64,000 bases of DNA from Epinephelus fuscoguttatus. Its lineage: Eukaryota; Chordata; Actinopteri; Perciformes; Serranidae. The stretch is taken from positions 3,428,922-3,492,921 of the forward strand of contig NC_064756.1 in NCBI RefSeq assembly GCF_011397635.1. Reading direction: 5' to 3'. Under the pieces are notes generated by a model. The model did not search any database. It was not told the origin of the DNA and was given only the letters and a program-made list of their open reading frames with translations. The translations under genes and the position numbers were made by a program. Shown here in pieces: positions 47,178-58,431 of this stretch (the first letter of the stretch is position 1; every line of letters starts with the position of its first letter).

Positions 47178-47460
47178 CCAGAAAAAAGTCGTAATATTAT
47201 GAGAATAAAATTGTAATTTAATGAGGAAAAAAGTCATAATTTAATGAGAATAAAGTCGGAATATTACAAAAATAAAGTCGTAATTTAATGAGAAAAAAGT
47301 CATAATATTATAAGAATAAAGTTGTAATATTACAAGAAAAAACCCGTAATATTACAAGAACAAAGTCGTAATTTAATGAGAAAAAAGTCATAATATTATG
47401 AGAATAAAGTCACAATTTAATGAGAATAAAGTCGTAATATTACGAGAATAAAGTCTGAGT
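47178..47460. repeat. Minisatellite of gtcgtaatattacgagaata units
   Basis: About 14 short units alternate between aaagtcgtaatattac-type and aaagtcataatttaatgag-type forms, each about 20 bp. The array begins exactly where the SINE head ends. Confidence 0.85.
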
Positions 47461-47599
47461 TTTTAAGGATATAACCAACAACAAACAGAATGGGTTAGAT
47501 ACGGAGCCCCTTAATGGTCAAGTTGGGAGATTTTTTTGGACTGACTTTTGTATTACCTTGCAATACATTGCTTCCCCTCGCAATAGTTTTGCATTGCCT

Positions 47600-48115
47600 T
47601 GCAGGGCGTGACAGACAATCAGACACAGGTGATGTCATCAAAAGGGAGGGAAAACACACAGGGGCAGGAAGTGAAGTGATCTGAAACGAGAGGAGATGTG
47701 AGTTTCAAAGTACAACAGGAAACAACATGAATGAATGAAATAAAAAACATAACCTGAGGAACCTGACCTGTGACAGTCAGAAATGTTTGTTGGCTCTGTG
47801 ATGATTTGGTACCGCAAACAATGATGAAAATGCTAACGTTAGCATTCACCACCTAGCTAACTTGCTCCTAGCCACAGCGGCACATTGGTAGCCTACATTT
47901 TAATCAGCATTGACATTGTGACACAAGTTTGGTTCATGTGTGGGAAGAGATAGCGGCCAAATGTTGGCGATAATGCTCCACGATTTGAGACAACACTACC
48001 CTGCTGAAATTAGTGCACCATGCAAGAAGTACGTAGTGTAGTGTGCTACATGGAAGTGTACTAACAGAAGTAGGCTACTCTGCTGAAATTGGTGCACCAC
48101 GCATGAAGTACATGC
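47600..48115. repeat. Composite dispersed repeats
   Basis: 47603-47685 (gacagacaatcagacacagg, agggagggaaaacacacagg) recurs at 50764-50853. The part 47870-48115 is an inverted relative of the gtgcact-rich element at 17990-18615, sharing catgcaagaagtacgtag-type words. Confidence 0.5.
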
Positions 48116-48929
48116 AGGTTGGGATCTGGCATAAAAAAGGAGGAGGAGAAAGAGAGAAAGAGGAAGGAGGGAGAGTTTGAGGTTTGAGTCTCATCCAGAC
48201 TGATGTGTGTCACCCAGCGATGACCTGAACTCTCTGAGGACAGCAGACAGAAAAGGGAAACTGGAGGAGAGAGGAAATAATATGAAGATTGATGGTGATC
48301 GTTTATTGATGCGGATCAGTCAATAAAAAGAGAGAATCACTCTCTCTTTCTGTCCACAGGTCAGATCAGCTGATCCAGATCTCCCTGAAGAAGAGGGTTA
48401 TTGTGGTCTGCCTTCTGAAACTGTTTGGAGTTCAGTTTGTGAATGAAGCGCCCTCAGTCTGACGACACGCCTGCTGGCATCAAACTGAAAACTCTCTCTG
48501 GATCTCTGCTCGGTGCATGACTCATCTCACAGCCTGCAGGCACACAATCAGATGAGTTTGGAAATATTGACTCTCGTAGAGCTGAATGGTTTTCAAAATT
48601 AATTACATGCAGATTTAAAAGCTGCAGATTCTTTAGTTAATAACCTGCTCTGGCTCAGGATCATGAGTGACATCAGTGATGCAGATAAATGTAGTTTCAC
48701 TGACTGACAGCAGACTGATGTCTTCATTTTGAAATGCTGTAAACATGCTGAGTGCAGGCTTTCAGTTCACATGATTCAAACTGGCTTAATTTGATATGTT
48801 TAAATTGCTCTTTGACACCAAGAACAAATTATAACTGAGTCCAGGAGTGATGTGACTCAACCCACACAGTCTGATACTCAACCTGGAGCAAAGAAGGGCA
48901 CGAGAATCAGCACATTCTCCCTTCGACCT
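48116..48929. other. Unique-looking stretch, no gene recognised
   Basis: A polypyrimidine tract and tttctgtccacag at about 48350 would make an acceptor, and the following sequence is open for a short distance, but no domain, partner exon or stop context supports an exon. Confidence 0.25.
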
Positions 48930-49265
48930 CGTCACGTGTCCACGTTTGGTCATGGACTTTCCACGTCCACATACAACGTGCAAGGTACCCTGGGTGTGTT
49001 GGTTGTTGATGTTCTGGGACGCTATATCTACTTCAGCCTGTTACATGCATTGTCTGTTTTCACAATGCACTTCTGTTTTCACAGGAAATTTACTGTTTGT
49101 ATACAGTCTCTTTCAAAATAAAAGCTTTATGTCAGTACAACATCGCAAATTGACTTTTTTTTCCCCCCTCCAACAGCTAATGCCCGTGGTTGAGTTGAGG
49201 CAACAAAAGCACGTGGTTAGGTTTTTGTTTTTTGTTTTTTTTATAAAAGAACAGGGTTTGACTTT
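48930..49265 (+). repeat. Dispersed repeat B, copy
   Basis: cgtgtccacgtttggtcatg, ggtaccctgggtgtgttggt, gttacatgcattgtctgttt and cagtctctttcaaaataaaa match the 42610 copy. A further shared segment (gatgccacaagtcactgccc) continues to about 49505 and recurs at 52990 and 53740. Confidence 0.65.
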
Positions 49266-49654
49266 ATAATCTTACGGGACACAGACGCCATTCTCCGGGT
49301 GAAAGTTGGTGTTTGTTGGACACCCCTCCTGCCTGCCCTGCTTGGACCATTGCCGCCTTATTTTTCCTTTCTTTCTGCCGCATTTCCCCAACGCTGCTGA
49401 GCGACTGGCCGCGTCTCATGCTGATGTTAAAAAACAGCTCTTTTGTCAGTGTCTGATGCCACAAGTCACTGCCCAAACGCTGGAATTCGACGACTTTGGA
49501 GTGAGGCTGGCTTGACAGAACAGTGTTGATATATGTCCCACTCTGTCTCTCTGTCCCTCCTCGCTGACCCCTTCATTGCCATTTTCCATCCATCCACCAG
49601 ATGCCTTCAGACTTTCCCTCCTTTCCCCATCACCTGACTACACCACCATCCACC

Positions 49655-49905
49655 AGCCCAGTCGCCTGGAGAAAATGTGGGCATTGTACATTCCTGCAAA
49701 ACACGTTTCACTTGTACGTTTCATACATATCATACCAATGTTTGTATATGAGCTGGCTTTGTTATCTGGAGGTGGCGGGGATGATGGATGGTGTGTCACC
49801 TCAGAGTGATGCCTGCCAAGCTGCAGACCACTGATACACCAACACACAACAAAACTGGTTGTTTTTAGCAACTCATCATTTTTTTTCCTGCAGCTCTTTA
49901 GACAC
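49655..49905 (-). repeat. Dispersed repeat A, copy
   Basis: cagtcgcctggagaaaatgt / gggcattgtacattcctgca, tatctggaggtggcggggat and gcctgccaagctgcagacca match repeat A in reverse. The right terminal repeat is not evident. Confidence 0.6.
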
Positions 49906-51309
49906 AAATGTGAGAACTGTTGCTGGGCTAAACGAGGGTGTTTTTCAGTGGCCTGTCACTGTGTCTCCCACCCCTTATTAGACACGTTAGTGTTTTTTGG
50001 TTGTTGTTTTTTCAGAGGGGAAAACACCATGATAAATGACTGGTTTTATACCAAGGTACTGCTGCTTTGCACCCCCGAGACTGGGTATTTTACAGGGTCT
50101 GGTTTCCTAACCAGAACCTGTAACAACTGGTGAACCAGGTGAGAGTGGACTCAACTGCACGACTCTGTGGATAGTTTGGGTAGAATGAAACAGTCTTCAG
50201 GTGGTTCATTACACAGAGGGATAATCAGTGGAGGCAAACAAATCTTATAGGGATGAGATAGAGGCAGAGTCAATCAACACGTAAAATAAAAATTCCAAGA
50301 AAAGGACACAGGAAAACAACACACACAAGGAGCTAAGATGAAAACTGAAAGAAAACAAGACACAAGCCATGTTTCCATCAGCCTGTTTAGATGTGCATCT
50401 AGAAGTATCGCATTGGAAAATTATGATGAAACGCCAAAATTCGAATTAAAATCCCCTGATTCGCACAAACTAAAATACGCTTTAGCCAGGTTTGGTTGAT
50501 TCACAAAACAGGGGATGGAAACAGTTATGTTCAAATTAAGTCTGACGTAGCGCACCACTCTCCATGGTGATATCCACACTCCGGCTCGGGAAGGCGGTAA
50601 TGCATTTACAAGCTGGTTGCCAACCGCCAGAAAACGTAGAAGAAGAAGTGGAAACACACAGGATTTGTATTTCTTATAGCACGCATTTCCCAATGATTCA
50701 AATCACTTTTGGATGTAAACATAGCTACACACTAAATACTGTGGTGAGGGGAAGGATAACGAGACACAGGTGAGGCTAATCAGGGCCGGACAGACAATCG
50801 GACACAGGTGTAGTCATCAGAAGGGAGGGAAAACACACAGGGGCAGGAAGTGAATCAATTCAATCAATCAATTTTATTTATAAAGCCCAATATCACAAAT
50901 CACAATTTGCCTCACAGGGCTCACAGGGCTTTACAGAGCTGTGACATAACCAAGTGGTTTTTGTAAACCACAGTCCTGCTGACACAGAAAGTTTCATTGT
51001 ACCTTCTACATAATTACATACAAATGTGTGTGGGCTTTGCAGAAATACACAATCAGTGCCAGTTCTGGTGGATGAGTTGCATTGGCACACCTGTTCCCAC
51101 TGTCCTCCTCAGCTCTGCTACGGGCCTTCTTCACCCACCTCCTCACCTGCATCTTTACCCTCATCGGTCTCTCTTCATATATATGTAAAACAGAAGTGGA
51201 CACAAACACATGAGCATAAACTTGACAGAATATAGTATGTACTTTTTAAGGGCAGCTGCATTACCTACTAAAAGTAAAAAGAAAAAGTTTGCGATGGGGA
51301 ACGCACCCT
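49906..51309. other. Intergenic repeats, no gene recognised
   Basis: A second copy of the gacagacaatcggacacagg repeat is at 50764-50853. A common fish repeat, caatcaattttatttataaa / gcccaatatcacaaatcaca, is at 50861-50945. No exon is seen. Confidence 0.4.
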
Positions 51310-51475
51310 CCACCTTCCTCCCACAGTCCAAAGACATGCAGGTTAATTGGTGACTCTAAATTGTCCGTAGGTGTGAATGTGAGTGTGAATGGTTGTCTGT
51401 CTCTATGTGTCAGCCCTGTGATAGTCTGGTGACCTGTCCAGGGTGAACCCTGCCTCTCGCCCAGTGTCAGGATAA
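51310..51475 (+). mobile_element. SINE fragment (3' body only)
   Basis: ccttcctcccacagtccaaa to ccctgcctctcgcccagtgt equals the central body of the 2032 SINE; the head and tail are missing. Confidence 0.75.
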
Positions 51476-51961
51476 GCTATTATGGAAAATAAATAAACAA
51501 CAAAGACAATGTCATGACTTCAGTTAGAGTCAGTTCAGTTCAGTTATATTTATTATATTGTTTGGTGCATTTAATTGGTGCAAGGCTGACACTGTGTCAT
51601 CAGTGAGCCCACTTACATAATAATGAGCCTGACTGAATATTCCCAGCTGTGAGCTTCAGCTGCAGTTTGTCGGTGTGACCAGCAGGAGGCGGCGCAGACA
51701 GTAGAGCAGACAGACGGCTGCTAAAAACCATTATGTAACGTCTCTGTCTTCTCTCTCTGCTTCTCTCTTATCCTTTCATCGACTTATCTTCCATTCAGCC
51801 TTCCTCCCTCTCTCCCTCCATCCTCTTTCAAAGTGACTCACTCTTTTTCTCTCTCCGCTGTCTCCTTCCTCTCACTCTGTGCACCTGTTTCAACCTGTAG
51901 TATCTTAATACAATATAACCAGAGAATAACGTGAAGACATTTAACTGTTGGCTCTTTGTCT

Positions 51962-51963
<2 letters not shown>

Positions 51964-51994
<31 letters not shown>

Positions 51995-52081
51995 CAGACA
52001 GTCATTAGACAACTGTCCGACCTTCATTGCTCCACATAGCCCACAGGAGACACACCACACACACACACACACAGCCTGCCT

Positions 52082-52136
<55 letters not shown>
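51964..52136. repeat. Clustered (AC)n microsatellites
   Basis: Three AC runs at about 51964-51991, 52053-52072 and 52085-52135, separated by short unique pieces. Confidence 0.9.
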
Positions 52137-52139
<3 letters not shown>

Positions 52140-52626
52140 TCTCTCGTCACCTGAGGCGATACAGAAGTCTCTCTCTGAATAATGTGATCTCTCTTCAGGC
52201 GTGCTTGATTTAGCTCCATTCTGCAGGATTTTTTCTTTCCTCAGTTAGACCCCCCGCCCCCCCCCCTTCTGATAAATCAAACGCGCCCCAGGTTTCCACA
52301 GAGGTGCATGATAACCTCTGCTTCTACCTGAAGACAGAAGGAGACACACAGAACATACAGACATGCTTCTAATTATCACATTTTAAATCCTGTGAAGTCT
52401 GTCTCTCAGTACTGTCTGACTTCCTGACTTCCTGTCTGTGTCCCTGTCTGGTTCTTACCAAAGATGTAAATCTTTAAAAACAACTCACAAATATTTGGGT
52501 TCATATTTTTTAAAAAAAAAGGCTCAGTAATTTCCCAAATGGTGGAGCGATTCCTCAACGAAAGATCACAGATCACTCAAATTCTGCAGAGCAAGAGAAA
52601 ACACCATGTCTGCTGCATGAAGTTGT

Positions 52627-52718
52627 TTCTCTGTGGCGCAATGGATAGCGCATTGGACTTCTAGACAAAGACAGAAGAAGTGTTTCAAAGGTTGTGGGTT
52701 TGAGTCCCACCAGAGGTG
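52627..52718 (+). tRNA. tRNA-Arg(UCU) copy 1, intron-bearing, degraded
   Basis: The anticodon segment cttcta and a 19-nt intron are in place, but the first two acceptor bases are tt instead of gg, position 38 is changed (tttcaaagg), and box B reads ggtttgagtcc. The 5' terminal pair is lost, so it is probably a pseudogene. Downstream sequence (gatctttaaagattgcaaag) is shared with copies 2 and 3. Confidence 0.6.
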
Positions 52719-53115
52719 ATCTTTAAAGATTGCAAAGTTAGGTGGGTGCAAGGTCCTGAGAAGGGAGATCACAGTCCCGGACACACCAAACCGACATCAA
52801 AGAACAAGCAGAGATGAAAGCCACCCATGCGCCACTCCTCGCACTCGCCCTAATAGAACTCCTGCCCCCTTAACTTTCCTTGTTATCCCACCACATTTCC
52901 CCCTGATGCTGCTGGCCGCCATTAAACAATAATGGTGACTGGTTGCGTATCATGCCAACGTGAAAGGATGTTTTTTTCATCGGCGTCTGATGCCAGAAGT
53001 CACTGACCAAGTGCCCGTATTCGACCACCTCAGAGTGAAACCTGGTCGAAATTTTCAAGCAATACTGGGAGTCTTAAGACCAAGAAGACCCACTACATCA
53101 GGCGAAGCAACATGT

Positions 53116-53207
53116 GGCTCTGTGGCGCAATGGATAGCGCATTGGACTTCTAGACAAACACAGAAGAAGTGATTCAAAGGTTGTGGGTTCGAGTCCCACC
53201 AGAGTCG
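53116..53207 (+). tRNA. tRNA-Arg(UCU) copy 2, intron-bearing, intact
   Basis: 92 bases: 37-base 5' half ggctctgtgg...cttcta, a 19-base intron gacaaacacagaagaagtg, and a 36-base 3' half ending gagtcccaccagagtcg. The acceptor stem pairs ggctctg with cagagtc (one G-U), the T stem gtggg/cccac is perfect, and box B ggttcgagtcc matches consensus. Anticodon TCT decodes AGA. The intron position after base 37 is that of vertebrate tRNA-Arg(UCU) genes. No T4 run follows within about 30 bases. Confidence 0.9.
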
Positions 53208-53788
53208 ATCTTTAAAGATTGCAAAGTTAGGTGGGTGCAAGACTTCTGAGAATGGAGATCACAGTCCTGGACACACCAAACCGACATCAAAGAACAAGCA
53301 GAGATGAAAGCCAAATGTTCCGCTGCCTAACGTCACCTGTGTCTTGGCCAAAACTCTCCATACCAGCATTGTGTTTACAGTCTCTTTCAAAATAAATGCA
53401 CTACCTTGGTACAACTCCACAAGCTGATGCTTTTTCCCTCAACAACAAACACAGTTGGTTACATTTAGCCAACACATGCACATGGTTGGGTTTAGAAAAA
53501 AAGAACAGGGTTTGGCTTTGCAATCTTACAGGAAGCAAACACCAGCCTCCCAGGTGAAAGGCTGGGGTTGTTGGACCCCTTCACCCCCTCATGCACTCAC
53601 CCTAATAGAACTTCCGCCCCTTTAACTTTCCTTGTTATCCCACCACATTTCCCCCTGATGCTGCTGGCCGCCATTAAACAATAATGGCAACAGGTTGTGT
53701 ATCATTACAAACGTGAAAGGACAGTTTTTTCATCGGCGTCTGATGCCAGAAGTCACAGACATCATAAGAATCATAAGCAACAACATGC

Positions 53789-53880
53789 GGCTCTGTGGCG
53801 CAATGAATAGCGCATTGGACTTCTAGACAAATACAAGAGAAGTGATTCAAAGGTTGTGGGTTCGAGTCCCACCAGAGTCG
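53789..53880 (+). tRNA. tRNA-Arg(UCU) copy 3, intron-bearing
   Basis: Identical in layout to copy 2, with an intact acceptor stem, anticodon and T arm. The one body change is in the D loop (caatgaatag for caatggatag), which removes one of the conserved GG bases that contact the T loop. It could still be transcribed. It shares upstream and downstream flanks with copy 2. Confidence 0.8.
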
Positions 53881-54039
53881 ATCTTTAAAGATTGCAAAGT
53901 TAGGTGGGTGCAAGACTTCTGAGAATGGAGATCACAGTCCCGGGCACACCAAACCGACATCAAAGAACTAACAGAGATGAAAGCCAATTACTCTACTTCT
54001 GAATCTCTTCACACCAGCAGATGGCAGTAGCCTGTCAGT

Positions 54040-54370
54040 GCCTCTCAAAGTCAAGGATGCTTCCTTGATAGCATGGGTCCTTCCAAGTTGGGTTCTACAG
54101 AGGGTAGGCGAGACTCCCTCCCAGCATTTACTATTCATTTTCTATTTAGCATTTACTATTTATTGAACTCAGATTGGCCCCCGCCTTTAATTCAGGCAAA
54201 TTGTGGGTACTTTATGCCAGCTGAGGATACACTCATGTGTCCTTTAAAATTCTCTGAAGGAAGGACTCGGTCCTCATTAGAATTCAAAGGATCCTTGACA
54301 TTAAAACAGTTCTTTGGTGGGATTCAGTGCACAGCCTCCTTGACTTTGACAAGCATTATGTATTTGTCAT
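54040..54370 (+). repeat. Dispersed repeat, copy of 37880-38190
   Basis: tcaaagtcaaggatgcttcc, atgggtccttccaagttggg, gtcctttaaaattctctgaa and ccttgactttgacaagcat align in order with the copy beside the homeobox gene. Confidence 0.7.
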
Positions 54371-54964
54371 TCAGAAAGGGAAACCTGAGGATCGACAGGA
54401 CGGATTCAAGATGCTTGTCAGCCAGTCAGCACGTTAACAACACAACCTGATGGTGAAAGAGCAAAGCATATTTACTGTGCGCCAGTGATCAAGGACACAA
54501 ACAGCTACTAACCATCTCTGCCAAAGACCCCAGTGGATAAAAAATAATCATACCTAATATAAAAAGTTTGTTTTGATCTCAGTTGGCTAAAACATGATCC
54601 TTGACCCCATGAACCTTTTTTTTTCCTATAACCAAGTGCTTCATGTGCTGTAACCTACAAACACATTAACCATAGCACCGTTGGTGATTTTTGTCTCAGT
54701 TCCACTTCAGCTCTCCTTTTCCACTAACTGACAATCATTAGTAGTTTTTGTGACCTGTTTTACGTTAAACACAAGGCCTGCTCAGTGGAAATATGAGGAA
54801 ATGTCAGCCGTAATCAACAAGGACAACAAAACACAACATCTGACCCTTTTCCTGTCGTTTCTCTCCTCTTAGTGTGTCACATTAAGTGGAAAAAATACTC
54901 CCACTCGCTGCCATTAAAAAGGTCGGAGCTGATGTAGCAGTAAAGGTCAGGAAATGCATACAGA

Positions 54965-54967
<3 letters not shown>
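54371..54967. other. Intergenic stretch, no gene recognised
   Basis: Nothing beyond short AT-rich words. A microsatellite follows. Confidence 0.3.

Positions 54968-55002
<35 letters not shown>
54968..55002. repeat. (CA)n microsatellite
   Basis: An uninterrupted CA run. Confidence 0.95.
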
Positions 55003-55005
<3 letters not shown>

Positions 55006-55320
55006 CATACACAGTGCGCAGCTCATGTACAAGTGTACGGCTGAACAAAAGAAAGGGTGAAGGGAGGAGAGTTTGAGTTCAATTATGCAGGGTCTGTGTT
55101 CGTGTGTGTCTGTGTGTGTGTGTGCGCATAAAGAAGTGGGCGTGGCGTAAAGATGGTAAGGAGCTGATTGGTCCATTTGGGGGTACATACAGCGCTGTGA
55201 TTGGCCAGTTTGCATCACAATAGGAGCTGAGATTGGCTGACAGGCGGACAATGGCCGTGTCATTGGTCAGTTCAGGGAACAAAAGGCTGTTTGGGCATCG
55301 AGGCGGAAAGGTGAGGAGGT

Positions 55321-55323
<3 letters not shown>

Positions 55324-55366
<43 letters not shown>

Positions 55367-55370
55367 GTGT
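55324..55370. repeat. (GT)n microsatellite
   Basis: A GT run with one C interruption (gtgcgtgtg). Confidence 0.95.
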
Positions 55371-56813
55371 TCAGTCTATTGTGTTGTATGCAGGACAAGA
55401 CGTCTTCTGCAGCACGTTGGGAAAAATATGAAGTGAAATAAAATCATTTGAGACTCTAATTTGTGTGTTTTCGTAGCCTGGATATTTTGATATTTTACAT
55501 TTGCTTGGTCATACTTCCCCCTTTTATTTTATAAATCAGCTGATGGATAACTAAACTGATCAATATATATTTACAGCTCTCTGTGTTACTGCAGAATGAC
55601 TGTAGCTTTAAAAAAAGAAGTTATTATTTCAATAATAATAATAATAGCGTTCATGTGACCCATCGTTACTCCCACATATTGTAACCTAATTAACATTATA
55701 TTGAGCCTCATACAAGAAACAGTATACGGACAAGTTTCCTGCTCTTTTTGTTCATGTCCATGACTTGTTCTCATTTTGTCAGTACCCATTGATTTCTGGT
55801 ATTCACCAATGTTGTCTTATTTTTGATCCTATCTGAGGTCAGAGAACATTTTACATGAGATTGAGGGCACGCTGACTAAGATGCGAGAAAAACAAACCTT
55901 AGGTACCTTCACTTTACTTGAGAACACTGTTTACTCCGCAAAAATGAGTTGATAACTTTAGGGACTTTACAAATTAAAGTATCTGGAAACAAACAATATG
56001 AAAATATACACGTGCAGCTGAAATGATTAGTTTCATTATATCAGCTTCTCAAATACAAAGACTTGAAGAATTTTACAGTGTAATAGTAGTACTTTTACTT
56101 AAATAAAGGATCTGAATACGTCCACCACCACTGACTGAACGTAGTGCTAATTCAGGCAGGACATGATGTCAAGCTTAGCCCACATCCCAGCTTCATCATC
56201 TGATCTCAAGCAGCCCAATCAATTGGTGGATCATCATGTTGATTTGGCACTATCGCTACCTGTTGGCGCGACAACTGTGTACCCCCATTATGCTATACAG
56301 AACCCTGATGTGGAATAATGCCGCATTCGTTTGGCAATCCAGGCCGGTCATTCCTTGTCGGATTTATATGACTGTATGACACGTCTGATCTGAAAGCGTT
56401 TCATTGCAACAGTCCGGAAAACATGGCGGTGTGCCGTAACTTTGTTTTTGTTTGCATGGTTGCTGAGCAACGGAGACTTTGCTGGTTCAAACGACTTTAG
56501 GATACCATAGGCTTGCACAGACTTTTTTTTTCAACACAAATCAACAGTGGAAATAGAAATGCCATTGCAAAGTACTTGTATGATTTTTACGACACAAATG
56601 CTTAATTAAACAGCATATACGAGGACAAATAACTTTGTTTACCATTCACAATGTGTGCAGCCATCTTTGTCGTGACGTCAATTCTACCGACTCGGTCTAC
56701 GTGGACCTTGCCTGAGTTTGATGACGAGACCTCCGGGTAGAACGGGTGTTCTTTTGTACCTTTCCGGCTTTTTAATTTTTTTGTACTGCCTAACACTGTA
56801 AACCTTTAAAGAT
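55371..56813. other. Intergenic stretch, no gene recognised
   Basis: A short aagtaaaagtac-family fragment lies at about 56080-56115. No other repeat or exon was identified. Confidence 0.3.
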
Positions 56814-56905
56814 CGACTCTGGTGGGACTCGAACCCACAACCTTTGAATCACTTCTCCTGCGTTTGTCTAGAAGTCCAATGCGCTATCCATTGCGCCACA
56901 GAGCC
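56814..56905 (-). tRNA. tRNA-Arg(UCU) copy 4, intron-bearing, intact, opposite strand
   Basis: The reverse complement starts ggctctgtggcgcaatgg and ends accagagtcg. All stems are intact, box B is ggttcgagtcc and anticodon TCT is present. The 19-base intron has the same layout as copy 2 with a few substitutions. It is the only well-preserved copy on the minus strand, oriented head-to-head with copy 5, 214 bp away. Confidence 0.9.
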
Positions 56906-57119
56906 GCAAATTTGATACTCCAGTGATTTCAAGTCATCAGACTTGAAATGTTCTGTACGAATTCAAACATACAAGACACAACACATGATCCAGGATCTGG
57001 ACGCTAGATTTTGACGTGGTGTCTGATGCACAACTTAAAACCACATAAGTACTGCATATTTAATTGTTCCTCTACATCAAGTTTGCCAACAAAAACAGTC
57101 ACATTAGCACTAAGCCTGT

Positions 57120-57211
57120 GGCTCTGTGGCGCAATGGATAGCGCATTGGACTTCTAGACAAACACATGAGGAGCTATTCAAAGGTTGTGGGTTCGAGTCC
57201 CACCAGAGTCG
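57120..57211 (+). tRNA. tRNA-Arg(UCU) copy 5, intron-bearing, intact
   Basis: The mature sequence is the same as copy 2 and the intron is gacaaacacatgaggagct. Its flanks (catcaagtttgcc upstream; gatttcctttgatgtagata downstream) resemble those of copy 6, showing local duplication. Confidence 0.9.
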
Positions 57212-57299
57212 ATCCTTAAAGGTTAAACCATGATTTCCTTTGATGTAGATACTTGTTAAGTTGATGCAAACCATGAGCTGAAATCAACTCAATCAAATC

Positions 57300-57499
57300 T
57301 CAGACATTCAGAACAACTGATGCATCATAATGGCTAAAGCAAAATTTACAACCTTGTAAAACCCAAACTGGTCTCATGCTTGATCAGTGATTTCTGGCAT
57401 GAGTGCTGGATGAGTCCAACAACCACCAACCTTCAGGCCGGTGTTTGCCTCCCGCAAGATTGTAAAGCCAAACCCTGTTCTTTTTTCCTGAACCCAACC

Positions 57500-57531
<32 letters not shown>

Positions 57532-57790
57532 GCAAACTGTAACCATGTGCATTTTTTGCTGAAGGAACAAAAGCATCAATTTGTAATGTTGTACTGACGT
57601 AGTGCTTTTATTTTGAAAGAGACTGTATTTAAACTGTACATTTCCTGTGAAAACAGAAGTGTATTTTGAAAACAGACAAGTGAAACATCTCTGAACATCA
57701 ACAACCAACACACCCAGGGTACCTTGGACATCATATCTTGACATGGAAAGTCCATGACCAAACGTGGACATGTGACAAGGTTGGAGTGAG
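57300..57790 (-). repeat. Dispersed repeat B, reverse copy, with short (tg)n
   Basis: aaagagactgtatttaaact, acatttcctgtgaaaacaga, acacccagggtaccttg and ccatgaccaaacgtggac are the inverse of the 48930 copy. A (tg)n run is at 57500-57523. Confidence 0.6.
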
Positions 57791-57875
57791 AATGTGTTGT
57801 AAAACCATTACAGTACTATAATGTCGATACATCAAGTCTGCCCAGAAAAACCCATCACTTCAGCACAAATTGTGT

Positions 57876-57967
57876 GGCTCTGTGGCGCAATGGACAGCGC
57901 ATTGGACTTCTAGTTAAGCACAGGAGAAGAGATTCAAAGGTTGTGGGTTCAAGTCCCACTAGGGTTG
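57876..57967 (+). tRNA. tRNA-Arg(UCU) copy 6, intron-bearing, weakened acceptor stem
   Basis: The 5' half and anticodon are intact except for ggacagc in place of ggatagc. The 3' side of the acceptor stem reads tagggtt, which pairs with ggctctg through four wobble pairs. Box B is ggttcaagtcc. It is probably a diverging or weak gene copy. Confidence 0.65.
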
Positions 57968-58251
57968 ACCTTTACAGGTTTAGAATGCTTAGAATTAAGT
58001 CATTATTTCCCTTGATATTAATACTTGTAAAGCTGATAAAACCATACAAACCAACTGCAGACTCCGACTGCATCCTGCTCTGCCATTGAGCAAAAAGGGA
58101 CAATAGGGTCCCAGTTAAAAGTGACTGAAGTTACCCTTTAATGATTGACAAAACTTAAATTGCTGTAAAACCCCCACAGCAATATATATTTCATCATTTC
58201 TCTATGTAAAGTCTACCTGCAAACAAACATCATCGAGTATGTATCATGTGC

Positions 58252-58343
58252 GGCTCTGTGGCGCAATGGATAGCGCATTGGACTTCTAGTTGAGAAGAGG
58301 AGAAGTGATTCAAAGGTTGTGGGTTCGAGTCCCACCAGAGTCG
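58252..58343 (+). tRNA. tRNA-Arg(UCU) copy 7, intron-bearing, intact
   Basis: The mature sequence is identical to copy 2. The intron differs most (gttgagaagaggagaagtg), so selection appears to hold the exons and not the intron. It lies about 90 bp from the decayed Tc1-like element. Confidence 0.9.
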
Positions 58344-58431
58344 AGCTTTATATGTTTGTACAAAGAGAGGTTTGGCATCATGTTACAACACACAGTAGAA
58401 GTGTCTTGTTTGTAGTGTAGTGAGGTAAACA

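Noticed and set aside
48340-48480. Possible coding exon after tttctgtccacag
   Set aside because: The acceptor-like sequence is isolated; no phase-compatible partner exon or protein motif was found.
51964-55370. Regularly spaced CA/GT blocks that could look like a CRISPR-type array
   Set aside because: They are simple dinucleotide runs with no constant repeat plus unique spacers, in a vertebrate sequence.
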